From positions 1 through 61,924 of the forward strand of contig CANQIB010000014.1 of NCBI GenBank assembly GCA_947623915.1: a stretch of 61,924 nt of DNA, in the 5' to 3' direction. A program made the position numbers and the translations under genes. Positions within the stretch are counted from its first letter, which is position 1. Every line of letters starts with the position of its first letter. Shown here in pieces: positions 17,408-26,920 of this stretch. The notes under the pieces are model-generated. The model saw only the letters and a list, made by a program, of their open reading frames with translations. It made no database searches and was not told the DNA's origin. This DNA comes from an uncultured Ruminiclostridium sp. (GTDB lineage: Bacteria; Bacillota; Clostridia; Oscillospirales; Ruminococcaceae).

Positions 17408-19417
17408 ATGACATCGTTAAAGATAAAACAGACCCTGTGCAACATGGTGTTTATCTTCACGCTGCTGCCGGTCATCGTGACGGCGGTGACGGGATTTTTC
17501 AGCATGACCGGCTTTGCGTCGGAGTCCTTGGGACAGTATGCGCGTTCCGTGGGAAAGGCTCAGGCGGAGGTGCTGGATCAATGTATCGCGAACTATGAAA
17601 ACAGGTTAGAGCTGGTTTCGGCCGACGAGAGGGTAAAGGCGTTTGTAAATACCGGCATGGGCAGCGAGGAGGAGACCTCTTTCCTTTCGTCGCTGTTCGA
17701 TTCCGTATTGAGCGAGGAATATGACATAAAGAACATCGACCTCATAAAGTCGGACGGCACGGTGATACTCGACCACAGCGGCATACAGTCGCCGGGACAG
17801 TATTTTTACGGCTTTGACGAAAAGATGGAAAAGCTGGCTTTCGGTCAGACCTATATATCCTCGGTAATGACGAAAAACGAGCTGTTCGAGCAGGAGGTCT
17901 TGTTCCTTGCAAGGTCCGTACAGAACGACGGAGGGGAGCGCATAGGCTATGTCGCGCTGACCGTCGGTACTTCCAAGCTCGGCAGTCTGCTCGCCGCTAC
18001 CGAATACGGACAGGGACACGGCTATCTTGTGCTGAGCGACGGCAGCGATACGGTGCTGAATTTCGAGGGAGTGCCCTCCCAGAAAATATCCACCCTTGCG
18101 AATGTGGATATGCGCGGCATACTTACCTCCGGCGCGAATGAGTCCGGCACGGTGTTTGATTACGAAACGGGCGGGCTGCTCGGCAGCTACGGGTTCATAA
18201 CCGGCGTTGCCAACACCAGCTGGAAGTGGGTAAGCATATACCCCGGAGATATGGCAATGTCGCAGATATTCATGCCTATAATCATCTCCATGTCTATAAT
18301 GCTGGCGTGTGCCGTGATATGCGTCGTGGTGGGACAGCTTGCGGCGCGTGCGGTGGTTTCCCCGATAAACCGCATGGTGAAGAAGATACGGGAGATACAG
18401 ATGAGCCGCTACAGCACCCGTCTGGACATCGACGTATGGGGCGAATACGACAGGATAGCGGACCTTTTCAACGGTATGCTGGACGAAGTTTGTATGTCGG
18501 AGGAGCTGCACAAGACGGTTTCGGATATATCCGACAATATGCTGTTTGAATGGGATTTCGCCAAGGACGAAATGTACTTTTCGGAGAACTTCAAGGAGAC
18601 CTTCGCTCTTGACGCGGACAAGGCGAGATTTGAGGAGGGGCTGTTCCTTGACCGTCTTATGCCGGAGGAGTACGCCGAAACTTTCAATAAGGATATCGCC
18701 TCGCTGTTAAAGAACCGCAACGGCAGCAGCGGCGAATATCAGATAAAGAACCGCGACGGCGTGACTTTATGGTTCGCCATACGCATATTGTGCGTCACCG
18801 ACCGTTTGGGAGAGCCGCTTAGAGTTATAGGCGTCGTTACCGATATAGACAACGAGAAAAAGCTGGAGCTGCAGCTTTCGGTGCGGGCAAGCTATGACTT
18901 CCTGTCACAGCTTTACAACCGCAGCACCTTTGAGCGTGAATTCCAGTCGGAGATGGAGAGGAACGCTCAGTCCAAGGTCTGCCTTATCTTCGTGGACGTC
19001 GACGACTTTAAATTCATCAACGACCGTTACGGTCATTCGGTAGGCGACGAGGTGATAAAATTCGTTTCCGGCCTGCTGAAAAAGCGGGTGGAAAATTCCG
19101 GCTTTGCGGGACGTTTCGGCGGAGATGAATTTGTGCTTTGCATAACCGACCAAGAGATGATAGAAAACGTGGAAAACATGGCGATGAACCTGATAGACGA
19201 GCTGTACGGCGGCTATAATTCGGAAATGGCGGGAGTAAGGATAAACGTCAAGGCGAGCATAGGTATCGCCATCGCGCCCGACCACGGCAACAGCAGCCAG
19301 TCGCTCATAGCGGCGGCGGACGAGGCTATGTACTTCGTCAAGAAAAACGGTAAGGCGAACTATCACGTTTACCGTCCTGAGGATTCCGACATAGAGGACC
19401 TCCAACACACACTGTAG
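17408..19417 (+). CDS. Membrane-bound diguanylate cyclase with extracellular sensor, HAMP, PAS and GGDEF domains
   Basis: In the 669-residue protein a membrane helix (about 11-35) is followed by an extracellular sensor of about 245 residues of the dCache type, a second helix (about 280-305), a HAMP-like linker, a PAS domain (about 370-480, ending in VIGVVTDIDNEKK) and a GGDEF domain (about 495-650) with the intact motif RFGGDEFVL. The position that would hold the RxxD inhibitory site reads ENSG, so product feedback through that site is not expected. It should make cyclic di-GMP in response to an outside signal. The ATG at 17408 directly follows GGGAGGAGGG; an in-frame TTG 18 bp earlier lies before that site. 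Confidence 0.92.
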   Translation: MTSLKIKQTLCNMVFIFTLLPVIVTAVTGFFSMTGFASESLGQYARSVGKAQAEVLDQCIANYENRLELVSADERVKAFVNTGMGSEEETSFLSSLFDSVLSEEYDIKNIDLIKSDGTVILDHSGIQSPGQYFYGFDEKMEKLAFGQTYISSVMTKNELFEQEVLFLARSVQNDGGERIGYVALTVGTSKLGSLLAATEYGQGHGYLVLSDGSDTVLNFEGVPSQKISTLANVDMRGILTSGANESGTVFDYETGGLLGSYGFITGVANTSWKWVSIYPGDMAMSQIFMPIIISMSIMLACAVICVVVGQLAARAVVSPINRMVKKIREIQMSRYSTRLDIDVWGEYDRIADLFNGMLDEVCMSEELHKTVSDISDNMLFEWDFAKDEMYFSENFKETFALDADKARFEEGLFLDRLMPEEYAETFNKDIASLLKNRNGSSGEYQIKNRDGVTLWFAIRILCVTDRLGEPLRVIGVVTDIDNEKKLELQLSVRASYDFLSQLYNRSTFEREFQSEMERNAQSKVCLIFVDVDDFKFINDRYGHSVGDEVIKFVSGLLKKRVENSGFAGRFGGDEFVLCITDQEMIENVENMAMNLIDELYGGYNSEMAGVRINVKASIGIAIAPDHGNSSQSLIAAADEAMYFVKKNGKANYHVYRPEDSDIEDLQHTL

Positions 19418-19460
19418 CGTATCCCGCGTATGCGGTCAGATAGCAGAAAAAATCAAAAGA

Positions 19461-19485
19461 AGGAGGAGCGTACCACAACGGTACG
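19461..19485 (+). promoter_or_regulatory. Distant ribosome site followed by a small hairpin
   Basis: A strong AGGAGGAG (19461-19468) lies 28 bases before the ATG at 19497. Between them CGTACC and GGTACG (19469-19485) form a 6-bp stem with a five-base loop. Folding this stem would bring the ribosome site to about 11 bases from the start codon, a normal distance. Confidence 0.5.
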
Positions 19486-19496
19486 GTAAAATAAAA

Positions 19497-20678
19497 ATGA
19501 ACGCATTTTCTTACAGAGTGGAGGCTTTGCAGCCTTCCGCAATAAGGGAGATACTTAAATTCACGTCAGACCCGACGGTCATCAGCTTTGCTGCGGGCAA
19601 TCCCGCGCCGGAGGCTTTCCCGACCGAGGAGATAAAGAGGATAACCGAGGAGATACTTACCGAAACTCCGATAGACGCGTTACAGTATTCCGTGACGGAG
19701 GGTTACGCTCCGCTAAGACAATGGATACGCGACGACCTTACGAAAAAGGGAATGTACGGCGATGACGACGAGGTGGTAATAACCTCCGGCGCGCAGCAGG
19801 CTATCGAGGTGGCGACCAAGGAGATATGCAACGAGGGCGACGTTATAATCTGCGAAGCGCCGACCTTTATCGGCTCGCTCAACGCATTCCGTTCCTACAA
19901 CGCAAAGCTGGTCGGTATCGGGATGGAGGACGACGGCATAAATACCGATATGCTGGAAAAAGCGCTGCAAAAATATCAGCGCGTGGCGTTCATCTACCTT
20001 ATCCCGAATTTCCAAAATCCTACCGGCATAACCATGAGCCTTGAAAAGCGCAAAAAGGTGATAGAGCTTGCAAAGAAGTACAATGTGTATATTCTGGAGG
20101 ACAATCCGTACGGCGACCTGAGATTTGCGGGGGAGGATCTTCCGACGCTGAAATCCATGGACAAAACCGGCAACGTTATCTATGCCGGAACGTTTTCCAA
20201 GGTGCTTGCGCCCGGTCTGCGTGTAGGCTATATGTGCGCTCCGAAAAACGTGATAGCAAAGGCTGTGGTATGTATGCAGGTGTCCACCGTGCATACCTCG
20301 ATACTGCCGCAGATGATAGCGTACAAATTCGTTACGGAAAACGATTTTGAGGAGCATTTGTACAATCTCAGAGAGATATACAGAAAGAAAGCCGATCTTA
20401 TGCTGGGCAAGCTGAAAATGACGATGCCGTCTTCAATAAAATTCACCGAGCCGGAGGGCGGGCTGTTTATCTGGGGCACGCTGCCGGACGGGGATATGAA
20501 TTATTTCTGCAAAAAAGCGGTAAAGAACAAGGTAGCGGTAGTACCGGGCAACGCCTTTTTGGTGAACGAGTCCGCGCCCTGCCTGTCGTTCCGTCTGAAT
20601 TATTCCACACCGACCGACGAACAGATAGAAAAAGGCGTGGAAATACTTGCCGAGGTCGCAAGGGATTTTTACAGATGA
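19497..20678 (+). CDS. PLP-dependent aminotransferase, class I/II (2-aminoadipate type)
   Basis: The 393-residue protein is a fold-type I aminotransferase: the cofactor-binding GAQQAIEV segment near residue 103, NPTGI near residue 178, the DNPYGDLRF segment near residue 204, and the Schiff-base lysine in GTFSKVLAPGLRVGY near residue 233. The pattern matches the LysN/MocR-like group annotated as 2-aminoadipate or aromatic aminotransferase; there is no HTH domain. The amino-acid substrate cannot be fixed. It lies 28 bp before trpS and may share its transcript. Confidence 0.88.
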   Translation: MNAFSYRVEALQPSAIREILKFTSDPTVISFAAGNPAPEAFPTEEIKRITEEILTETPIDALQYSVTEGYAPLRQWIRDDLTKKGMYGDDDEVVITSGAQQAIEVATKEICNEGDVIICEAPTFIGSLNAFRSYNAKLVGIGMEDDGINTDMLEKALQKYQRVAFIYLIPNFQNPTGITMSLEKRKKVIELAKKYNVYILEDNPYGDLRFAGEDLPTLKSMDKTGNVIYAGTFSKVLAPGLRVGYMCAPKNVIAKAVVCMQVSTVHTSILPQMIAYKFVTENDFEEHLYNLREIYRKKADLMLGKLKMTMPSSIKFTEPEGGLFIWGTLPDGDMNYFCKKAVKNKVAVVPGNAFLVNESAPCLSFRLNYSTPTDEQIEKGVEILAEVARDFYR

Positions 20679-20706
20679 GCCGTATTTTTTAAGGAGTAAT
20701 TGTGTT

Positions 20707-21705
20707 ATGGAAGAAACAAGGAAAAAGATATTGAGCGGCATACAGCCCACCAACACGCCGACTTTGGGCAACTATCTCGGCGCGTTGTCCAACTGGGTAA
20801 AATTACAGGAGGATTACGACTGCACTTACTGCATAGCGGATCTGCACTCCATCACGGTAAGGCAGGAGCCTGCCCAGCTGAGAAAGCAGGTATATGAAAG
20901 CTATGCGCTGCTGATAGCGATGGGAGTAGACCCGCAGCGTTCCGTCGCGTTCGTACAGAGCCACAACTGCCAGCACGCCGAGTTGTCGTGGGTGCTGTCC
21001 TGCTTTACGCAGTTCGGCGAGCTGTCGCGTATGACGCAGTTTAAGGACAAATCCGCAAAGCACCCCGAAAACATCAACGCGGGACTTTTCACCTATCCCG
21101 TGCTTATGGCGGCGGATATACTGCTTTATCAGGCGGATCTTGTGCCGGTCGGGATAGACCAGAAGCAGCATCTTGAGCTGGCGAGGAACGTGGCGATAAG
21201 GTTCAACAACATTTACGGCGACGTATTCGTAGTGCCGGACGCCTATATCCCCAAGACCACCGCGAAGATAGCGTCTTTGCAGGATCCGACCAAAAAAATG
21301 TCCAAATCGGACGAAAACCCGAACGCCAGCATATCCGTGCTGGACGACAGAGATACGATAATAAGAAAATTCAAGAGAGCTGTGACCGACAGCGATTCCA
21401 GAGTGGTTTACGCCCCCGGAAAGGACGGCATAAACAACCTCATGTCGATATACGGAGCGGTCACGGGAAGGACATACGAAGAAACAGAAAAAGAATTTGA
21501 CGGCAAAGGATACGGCGAATTTAAGCTCGCCGTAGGGGAAGCGGTAGCGGATAAGCTCGCGCCTATACAGGAGGAGTACGCCCGACTTTCCGCCGACAAA
21601 AAATACATCGAACAATGTATGCGCGAGGGCGCTGAAAAGGCGTACAAGTCCTCCCGCCGTACTTTACAGAAAGTGTATAAAAAGGTAGGCTTTGCCGTGA
21701 TCTGA
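20707..21705 (+). CDS. trpS: Tryptophan--tRNA ligase
   Basis: The 332-residue class I synthetase has the HIGH-equivalent TLGNYLGAL near residue 18 and KKMSKSDEN near residue 197, and the usual TrpRS length. The ATG at 20707 follows AAGGAG; longer in-frame reading starts inside the aminotransferase gene. No T-box leader is present in the short gap upstream, unlike many Clostridia. Confidence 0.95.
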   Translation: MEETRKKILSGIQPTNTPTLGNYLGALSNWVKLQEDYDCTYCIADLHSITVRQEPAQLRKQVYESYALLIAMGVDPQRSVAFVQSHNCQHAELSWVLSCFTQFGELSRMTQFKDKSAKHPENINAGLFTYPVLMAADILLYQADLVPVGIDQKQHLELARNVAIRFNNIYGDVFVVPDAYIPKTTAKIASLQDPTKKMSKSDENPNASISVLDDRDTIIRKFKRAVTDSDSRVVYAPGKDGINNLMSIYGAVTGRTYEETEKEFDGKGYGEFKLAVGEAVADKLAPIQEEYARLSADKKYIEQCMREGAEKAYKSSRRTLQKVYKKVGFAVI

Positions 21706-21751
21706 GTTCCCGTAGTCCCTCATGCGCTGACCCCTTGGGAGGGAACATTTC

Positions 21752-24025
21752 GTGATAAAATACTTTGATAAACTTACCGACGCGGTGCAGGAGGCGTTTG
21801 CCGCGCGCGCCGTGGATACCGACAGGCTGAAATACTGCGTCAAGGCGGATATGGACAGCGACGGCTGCTATTTCGACGTTTACATAACCTATGACGACGA
21901 AAAGCTGTATATACTGTCCGGCTATGACCGGCTTGTCAGAAACAAAAAAACCTTTGATTCGGCATTTGATTTCAAGGATTATGCCGAGTACGATATTAAG
22001 GATATAGAGCGGCTTTATGTGGACAGATACCAGTACACCTGCCGCCTTATCGCAAAAATGACCGACGGTCGGGAGCTGCCCATCGGCAGATTTTCCGGCG
22101 GATTTTCGGAAAAATTCGAGCAGTTCTGCCGCCGTTTCGACTGTCTGAAAAAGGGCGAACAGCCCGATGATTCGGCTTTGGACGACAGGCACATCTACTG
22201 TCCGAAATGCCATCGCAAATACCCTGACCCCAACCGCCGTTTTTGTCCGTACTGCACCAAGCGCAGTTGGATATTCAAGCGGCTGCTGGGAATGTTCGGC
22301 GAGTTTAAGTGGCAGATAGCCGCGATACTCGGCATGATAGTCATGTCGGTGGCGCTGGGACTTATCTCACCGTATTTCGGAACTAAATTACTGTACGACG
22401 ACGTGCTCAGCGAGAGCGGAAGTCTGTACGGTCAGATATTGCCCGTGATAACAGCAATGGCTGCGTTTTCTCTTATCTCCACCATTTTCTCTATCGGGTA
22501 CGGAATAGTGCTGAGCTGTATAGCGCCTAAGGTGGTCCACCGTCTGCGGACCAAGATCTTTAACGCCATGCAGAGCCTTTCTTTGTCCTTTTTTACCAAC
22601 AAACAGACCGGTTCGCTTATGGGACGCGTGGACCGCGACAGCATGGACGTGTATTTCTTCTTTACCGACATAATGCCGCAATGTATAGCTAACGTCATAA
22701 AAATACTGGGACTTGTCGTGCTTATGCTGCTGATAAATCCCATAGTCGCGCTGTGTATGTTCGGGATAGCGTTTTTGGTGCTGGCGGGAGAATTTGTATG
22801 GATGCGCGGACAGCGCAGACATTGGCGCAACCGTGATATAGCGCGGCGTGGCGTAAATTCGGTGCTGACCGACGCGCTGAACGGGCATAGAGTGGTAAAA
22901 GCGTTCGCCCGTGAGCAGCAGGAGATAGACCGTTTCGGCACGCGCAACGACGCATTGTACACCGCCGACTATAACCGCAGCCGCCGCAGCGCGTGGTTCT
23001 TCCCGTTCCAGCAGGGGATATACGCCATATTCAACGGGCTGATATACTGCCTCGGCGTATTTCTGGTGCTGAACGGGCAGCTGCAATTCGGCGGACTTAC
23101 GCTGCTGATAAGCTACTTCGGCGTGATATGGGATCCCATGTTCTTCTTTATGTACATGGGCAACGACTGGACGCGCTGCACCGACGCCGCCGGCAGAATG
23201 TTCGAGATACTGGACAGCGAGCCGACGGTAAAGGAGGCGGAGCAGCCCGCCGAGATAGCCGAGGGCGGCTTAAAGGGCGATATAGAGTTCAGGGACGTGA
23301 CCTTTGAATACGAGGCGGGCAGACCCGTGCTTAAAAATATGTCGTTTAAGACCGAGGCGGGCAAGTTCACGGGAATAGTCGGCAAGACCGGCGCGGGAAA
23401 ATCCACCATGATAAATCTTATCTCGCGTATGTACGACGTTACCTCCGGCGAGATTCTTATAGACGGGATACCGATAAAGAAAATACCGTTCAAGGCGCTG
23501 AGGGACAGTATCGGCGTGGTATCTCAGGAAACCTACCTGTTTATGGGGACGATAGCGGACAACATACGTTACGCAAGACCTGAGGCGGGCATGGACGAGG
23601 TGATACAGGCGGCGAAAAACGCCAACGCGCACGATTTTATAATGCAGCTTCCCGACGGTTACGACACGGTGACCGGCAGCGGCGGCATAAGCCTTTCGGG
23701 CGGCGAAAAGCAGCGTATCTCAATAGCGCGGGCGCTGATACAAAAGCCGAATATACTTATACTTGACGAGGCGACCGCCGCCATGGATACCGCGACCGAG
23801 CGAAAGATACAAAGCGCGATAGACAATCTTAAACAAGGGCGCACGATAATCGCGATAGCGCACAGGCTGTCCACGCTCAGGGACGCGGATACGCTGGAGG
23901 TAATAGAAAACGGCGAGCTTAAAGAAAGCGGAACGCACGACGAGCTGATACGCGCGGGCGGCAAATATTTCGAGCTTTACAAGCTGCAATCTATGTCGCT
24001 TAGATCCATCGGCATAGGCGAGTGA
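21752..24025 (+). CDS. ABC exporter half with extra N-terminal domain and zinc ribbon (DUF1854-associated)
   Basis: The 757-residue protein begins with about 145 residues not found in ordinary ABC exporters, then a four-cysteine zinc ribbon (Cys150, 153, 165, 168), then six membrane helices (about 185-460) and an ATPase domain with Walker A GKTGAGKST, signature SLSGGEKQR and Walker B ILILDEATAAMD. The start is GTG after GGGAGGGAA. The gene is followed at 15-bp spacing by a DUF1854 protein and a second ABC half of the same design, so the two halves probably form a heterodimer with the small protein as partner. Substrate unknown; related DUF1854/ABC pairs in proteobacteria are named for linkage to cyanophycin metabolism. 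Confidence 0.85.
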   Translation: MIKYFDKLTDAVQEAFAARAVDTDRLKYCVKADMDSDGCYFDVYITYDDEKLYILSGYDRLVRNKKTFDSAFDFKDYAEYDIKDIERLYVDRYQYTCRLIAKMTDGRELPIGRFSGGFSEKFEQFCRRFDCLKKGEQPDDSALDDRHIYCPKCHRKYPDPNRRFCPYCTKRSWIFKRLLGMFGEFKWQIAAILGMIVMSVALGLISPYFGTKLLYDDVLSESGSLYGQILPVITAMAAFSLISTIFSIGYGIVLSCIAPKVVHRLRTKIFNAMQSLSLSFFTNKQTGSLMGRVDRDSMDVYFFFTDIMPQCIANVIKILGLVVLMLLINPIVALCMFGIAFLVLAGEFVWMRGQRRHWRNRDIARRGVNSVLTDALNGHRVVKAFAREQQEIDRFGTRNDALYTADYNRSRRSAWFFPFQQGIYAIFNGLIYCLGVFLVLNGQLQFGGLTLLISYFGVIWDPMFFFMYMGNDWTRCTDAAGRMFEILDSEPTVKEAEQPAEIAEGGLKGDIEFRDVTFEYEAGRPVLKNMSFKTEAGKFTGIVGKTGAGKSTMINLISRMYDVTSGEILIDGIPIKKIPFKALRDSIGVVSQETYLFMGTIADNIRYARPEAGMDEVIQAAKNANAHDFIMQLPDGYDTVTGSGGISLSGGEKQRISIARALIQKPNILILDEATAAMDTATERKIQSAIDNLKQGRTIIAIAHRLSTLRDADTLEVIENGELKESGTHDELIRAGGKYFELYKLQSMSLRSIGIGE

Positions 24026-24040
24026 CAGAGGAGACAGGAT

Positions 24041-24574
24041 ATGAAACAAAATACTACTGCGATATATGAAGTGGACACGCTGCGGCTGCTCGAACCGAAC
24101 AAGGTCGAGCTGATACCCGAGGACAGCGGTCTGCTTACCTTGAGATATGACGGCGAGGAGTACGTCAGAGTGACACTTACCCGTCTTGTGCCTTTTGTAA
24201 GCGGACACGAGTACATCAGCGCGTCCTACAAAACGGACAGGGACGAGTGGAAAGAGATAGGTGTGATAAAGAATATACGGGAGCTGCCGGATAAGCAGAA
24301 AAGCATAGCCGCGGAGTTCCTCAGCTTTAAATATTACATACCCGTTATAACGAAAATAAAGAAGATAACCGACAACCGCATGGGATATTTGTTTATGGAC
24401 GCCGAAACGACCGCGGGCGACAAGCGGATAGCCGTAAACGACTGGTGGCATAATTTCCGCATGATACAAAATAAAATGATAAGCGTCACCGACGCGGACG
24501 GCAACCGTTATCTCATTCCGGAGATATCCAAGATGGACAAAGCGAGCATAAAGAAATTGCAGCTTTTCATCTGA
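24041..24574 (+). CDS. DUF1854 domain protein
   Basis: The 177-residue soluble protein has no signal peptide or membrane segment. Its sequence (LRYDGEEYVRVTLTRLVPF near residue 32, and DNRMGYLFMDAETTAGDKRIAVNDWWHNFR) resembles DUF1854. The family has no proven activity. Its place between two ABC half-transporters, with 15-bp gaps on both sides, indicates a role with them, for example in regulation or substrate delivery. The conserved FMDAETTAG..RI..NDWW core suggests an RNA- or nucleotide-independent beta fold, but this is only a guess from strand pattern. Confidence 0.7.
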   Translation: MKQNTTAIYEVDTLRLLEPNKVELIPEDSGLLTLRYDGEEYVRVTLTRLVPFVSGHEYISASYKTDRDEWKEIGVIKNIRELPDKQKSIAAEFLSFKYYIPVITKIKKITDNRMGYLFMDAETTAGDKRIAVNDWWHNFRMIQNKMISVTDADGNRYLIPEISKMDKASIKKLQLFI

Positions 24575-24589
24575 CGGAAAGGAAACAGC

Positions 24590-26767
24590 ATGAATTTAAA
24601 AATATCGCTGCCGCAGGGAGTAAGCGAGAACGACGTCACGTTTTCGCTGCCCTTTGACCTTGACCGCAGCACCAAGCGGGTCAATGGACATCTTACGGCG
24701 GTAAAGGAAAAGCTGTCCGTTTATCAGGACGGCAAGCTGATAAAGGAGTACCCCACCGACCTTTTTTCGGCTATAGAGGTGCAGCAGCTCATCGGCTGCT
24801 CCATGCTCTGCGTAAAGGACACGCAGGGCAGGTGGGAATGTGTGTGCGCATTCGACCAGCATTGGTTTTTGAGATATGCCGAGCTGGCGGAGATATTTTC
24901 GCATTATCTCGCTACCGGCGTATTTACCGAGGACACCGGCGCCGACGAGCCGACCTGTCCCAAATGCGGCGCCGCGATGCACGGACATAAAAAATGCGTG
25001 TTTTGCGCCGCGAAAAAAGGCGTATTTATCAAGCTAATAAAGCGGCTTGCGCCGTATAAGACGCAGTTTTTCCTCGCGTTGATCGCGACGTTCATACTGT
25101 ATGCGGCGGACGTGGTGAACCCGATATTCCAGCGCATACTTATAGACGACCTGATAGTGCCGAACAACAGCGACTGGGCGTTGTTTTTCAAGATAGCGCT
25201 GTGTATGCTGGGGGTAAATCTGGGAACGATGGTATTCCGCCTGCTGCAGGAGCACATGAATTATAAAATATCGGTCGCTTACGGACGGGACTTGCGGCGC
25301 GACATCTTCAACAAAACGCAGGAGCTGTCCATGAGCAACATTTCTCGGCGCACCCCCGGCGAGCTTATAAACCGAGTTTCCTCCGACGCGAACGTTCTTC
25401 AGGACTTCGTCACCCGACAGGGCAAGGACATGATATTCCAAACGGCAGCGCTTATAGCGCTTACCGTGATAATGTTCATCACCAACTGGAAGCTCGCGCT
25501 GATAGTTATACTGCCGCTGCCGCTGGCAACGTTCCTGTCGGTAAAATCCTTTAACATAATAAGCGTCAGATACAGTCGGTCGTGGCGGTGTCAATGCCGC
25601 GCGTCGGAGCTGCTGCACGACGTACTGCACGGCGAGCGCGTGGTAAAAAATTACGGCGGCGAGCAGCGCGAATGTGAGCATTACCGCAAAGCGTCCAAGG
25701 CGTGGGCGGATTCCATGCGCAACGCCGATATAGTTTGGTATCTTATCCAGCCGCCGATACGCTATCTGTTCAGCATAGGAGAGTTTTGCGCGCTGCTGTT
25801 CGGCGGCAGCATGATACTCGGACATTCCATGCAGATAGGCGAGCTGGTGCAGTTTACCGCTTATGTGTATATGCTGTACGGACCTATACAATGGCTCACC
25901 TCTTTGCCGCGTGCGCTGGCACAGGCGGGGGTAAGCGCGAGCAGGGTGTTTGAGATACTGGAGGAGGAAAACGACCTTTCCGACAGCGAAAACGCCAAAA
26001 AGACCGAGATCAAGGGTGATATCACCTTCAGCAACGTATTTTTCGGGTATAAGGCTTACAGCCCCGTACTCAAGGACATCAGCTTTGAGATAAAAAAAGG
26101 CGAGATGATAGGGATAGTGGGACATTCCGGCGTCGGCAAGTCCACGCTGATAAACCTTGTAATGAGGCTGTACGACCCAACCTCCGGCACGGTAAAGATA
26201 GACGGGACGGATATCCGCGAGATAGAGCAGGGCTCGCTGCGCTCACAGGTGGGCGTGGTGCTTCAGGAAACGTTCCTGTTCAACGGCACGGTGCTGGATA
26301 ATATCCGCTATGCCAAGCCGGACGCGACCTTTGAGGAGATAATACAAGCCGCCAAGACCGCCAACTGCCACGATTTTATCACCCGTATGCCGGACGGCTA
26401 CAACACGATAGTCGGGGAAAGAGGGTATAACATCTCCGGCGGAGAGCGGCAAAGAGTGGCTATTGCCAGGGCAATACTGCACGACCCTAAAATACTTATA
26501 CTTGACGAGGCGACCGCCTCGCTGGATACCCAGACCGAAAAGCAGATACAGGACGCGCTGGACAGACTGATAGAAGGGCGCACCACCATCGCGATAGCGC
26601 ACAGGCTGTCTACTCTTGCCAACGCGGACAGGCTGATAGTTTTGGACAGAGGACGGGTTGCGGAAATAGGCACTCATAACGAGCTGCTGAAAAACAAGGG
26701 CGTGTACTATGATCTGGTCATGGCTCAACGCCAGACCGCAAGGATACGCTCCGCTCAAGCAGGATAA
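24590..26767 (+). CDS. ABC exporter half with extra N-terminal domain and zinc ribbon, second subunit
   Basis: The 725-residue protein parallels the first half: about 115 extra N-terminal residues, a zinc ribbon (Cys123, 126, 136, 139), six membrane helices (about 155-440) and an ATPase domain with GHSGVGKST, the signature NISGGERQR and ILILDEATASLD. Both halves have intact ATPase motifs, so either could hydrolyse ATP. AAAGGAAACAGC precedes the ATG. It ends the three-gene cluster. Confidence 0.85.
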   Translation: MNLKISLPQGVSENDVTFSLPFDLDRSTKRVNGHLTAVKEKLSVYQDGKLIKEYPTDLFSAIEVQQLIGCSMLCVKDTQGRWECVCAFDQHWFLRYAELAEIFSHYLATGVFTEDTGADEPTCPKCGAAMHGHKKCVFCAAKKGVFIKLIKRLAPYKTQFFLALIATFILYAADVVNPIFQRILIDDLIVPNNSDWALFFKIALCMLGVNLGTMVFRLLQEHMNYKISVAYGRDLRRDIFNKTQELSMSNISRRTPGELINRVSSDANVLQDFVTRQGKDMIFQTAALIALTVIMFITNWKLALIVILPLPLATFLSVKSFNIISVRYSRSWRCQCRASELLHDVLHGERVVKNYGGEQRECEHYRKASKAWADSMRNADIVWYLIQPPIRYLFSIGEFCALLFGGSMILGHSMQIGELVQFTAYVYMLYGPIQWLTSLPRALAQAGVSASRVFEILEEENDLSDSENAKKTEIKGDITFSNVFFGYKAYSPVLKDISFEIKKGEMIGIVGHSGVGKSTLINLVMRLYDPTSGTVKIDGTDIREIEQGSLRSQVGVVLQETFLFNGTVLDNIRYAKPDATFEEIIQAAKTANCHDFITRMPDGYNTIVGERGYNISGGERQRVAIARAILHDPKILILDEATASLDTQTEKQIQDALDRLIEGRTTIAIAHRLSTLANADRLIVLDRGRVAEIGTHNELLKNKGVYYDLVMAQRQTARIRSAQAG

Positions 26768-26845
26768 AGTATGTAAAAAAGTACACAAAACTGCCACGCT
26801 TTTTTGTCTATTATGATAAAAATGCCGAATAACGGATAATTATAA

Positions 26846-26874
26846 TTGACAAATGGTAAAAATGGTTCTATAAT
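26846..26874 (+). promoter_or_regulatory. Consensus promoter for the zinc-ribbon membrane protein
   Basis: TTGACA (26846-26851), exactly 17 bp, TATAAT (26869-26874). A perfect consensus, so strong constitutive expression is expected. Confidence 0.8.
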
Positions 26875-26920
26875 TTATTTATAACTATCCGTAAATATAC
26901 GGAACTTTTGGAGGTTTAAA

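Noticed and set aside
20679-20706. T-box leaders for trpS and valS
   Set aside because: The gaps upstream (28 bp and 36 bp) are too short and hold no T-box sequence.
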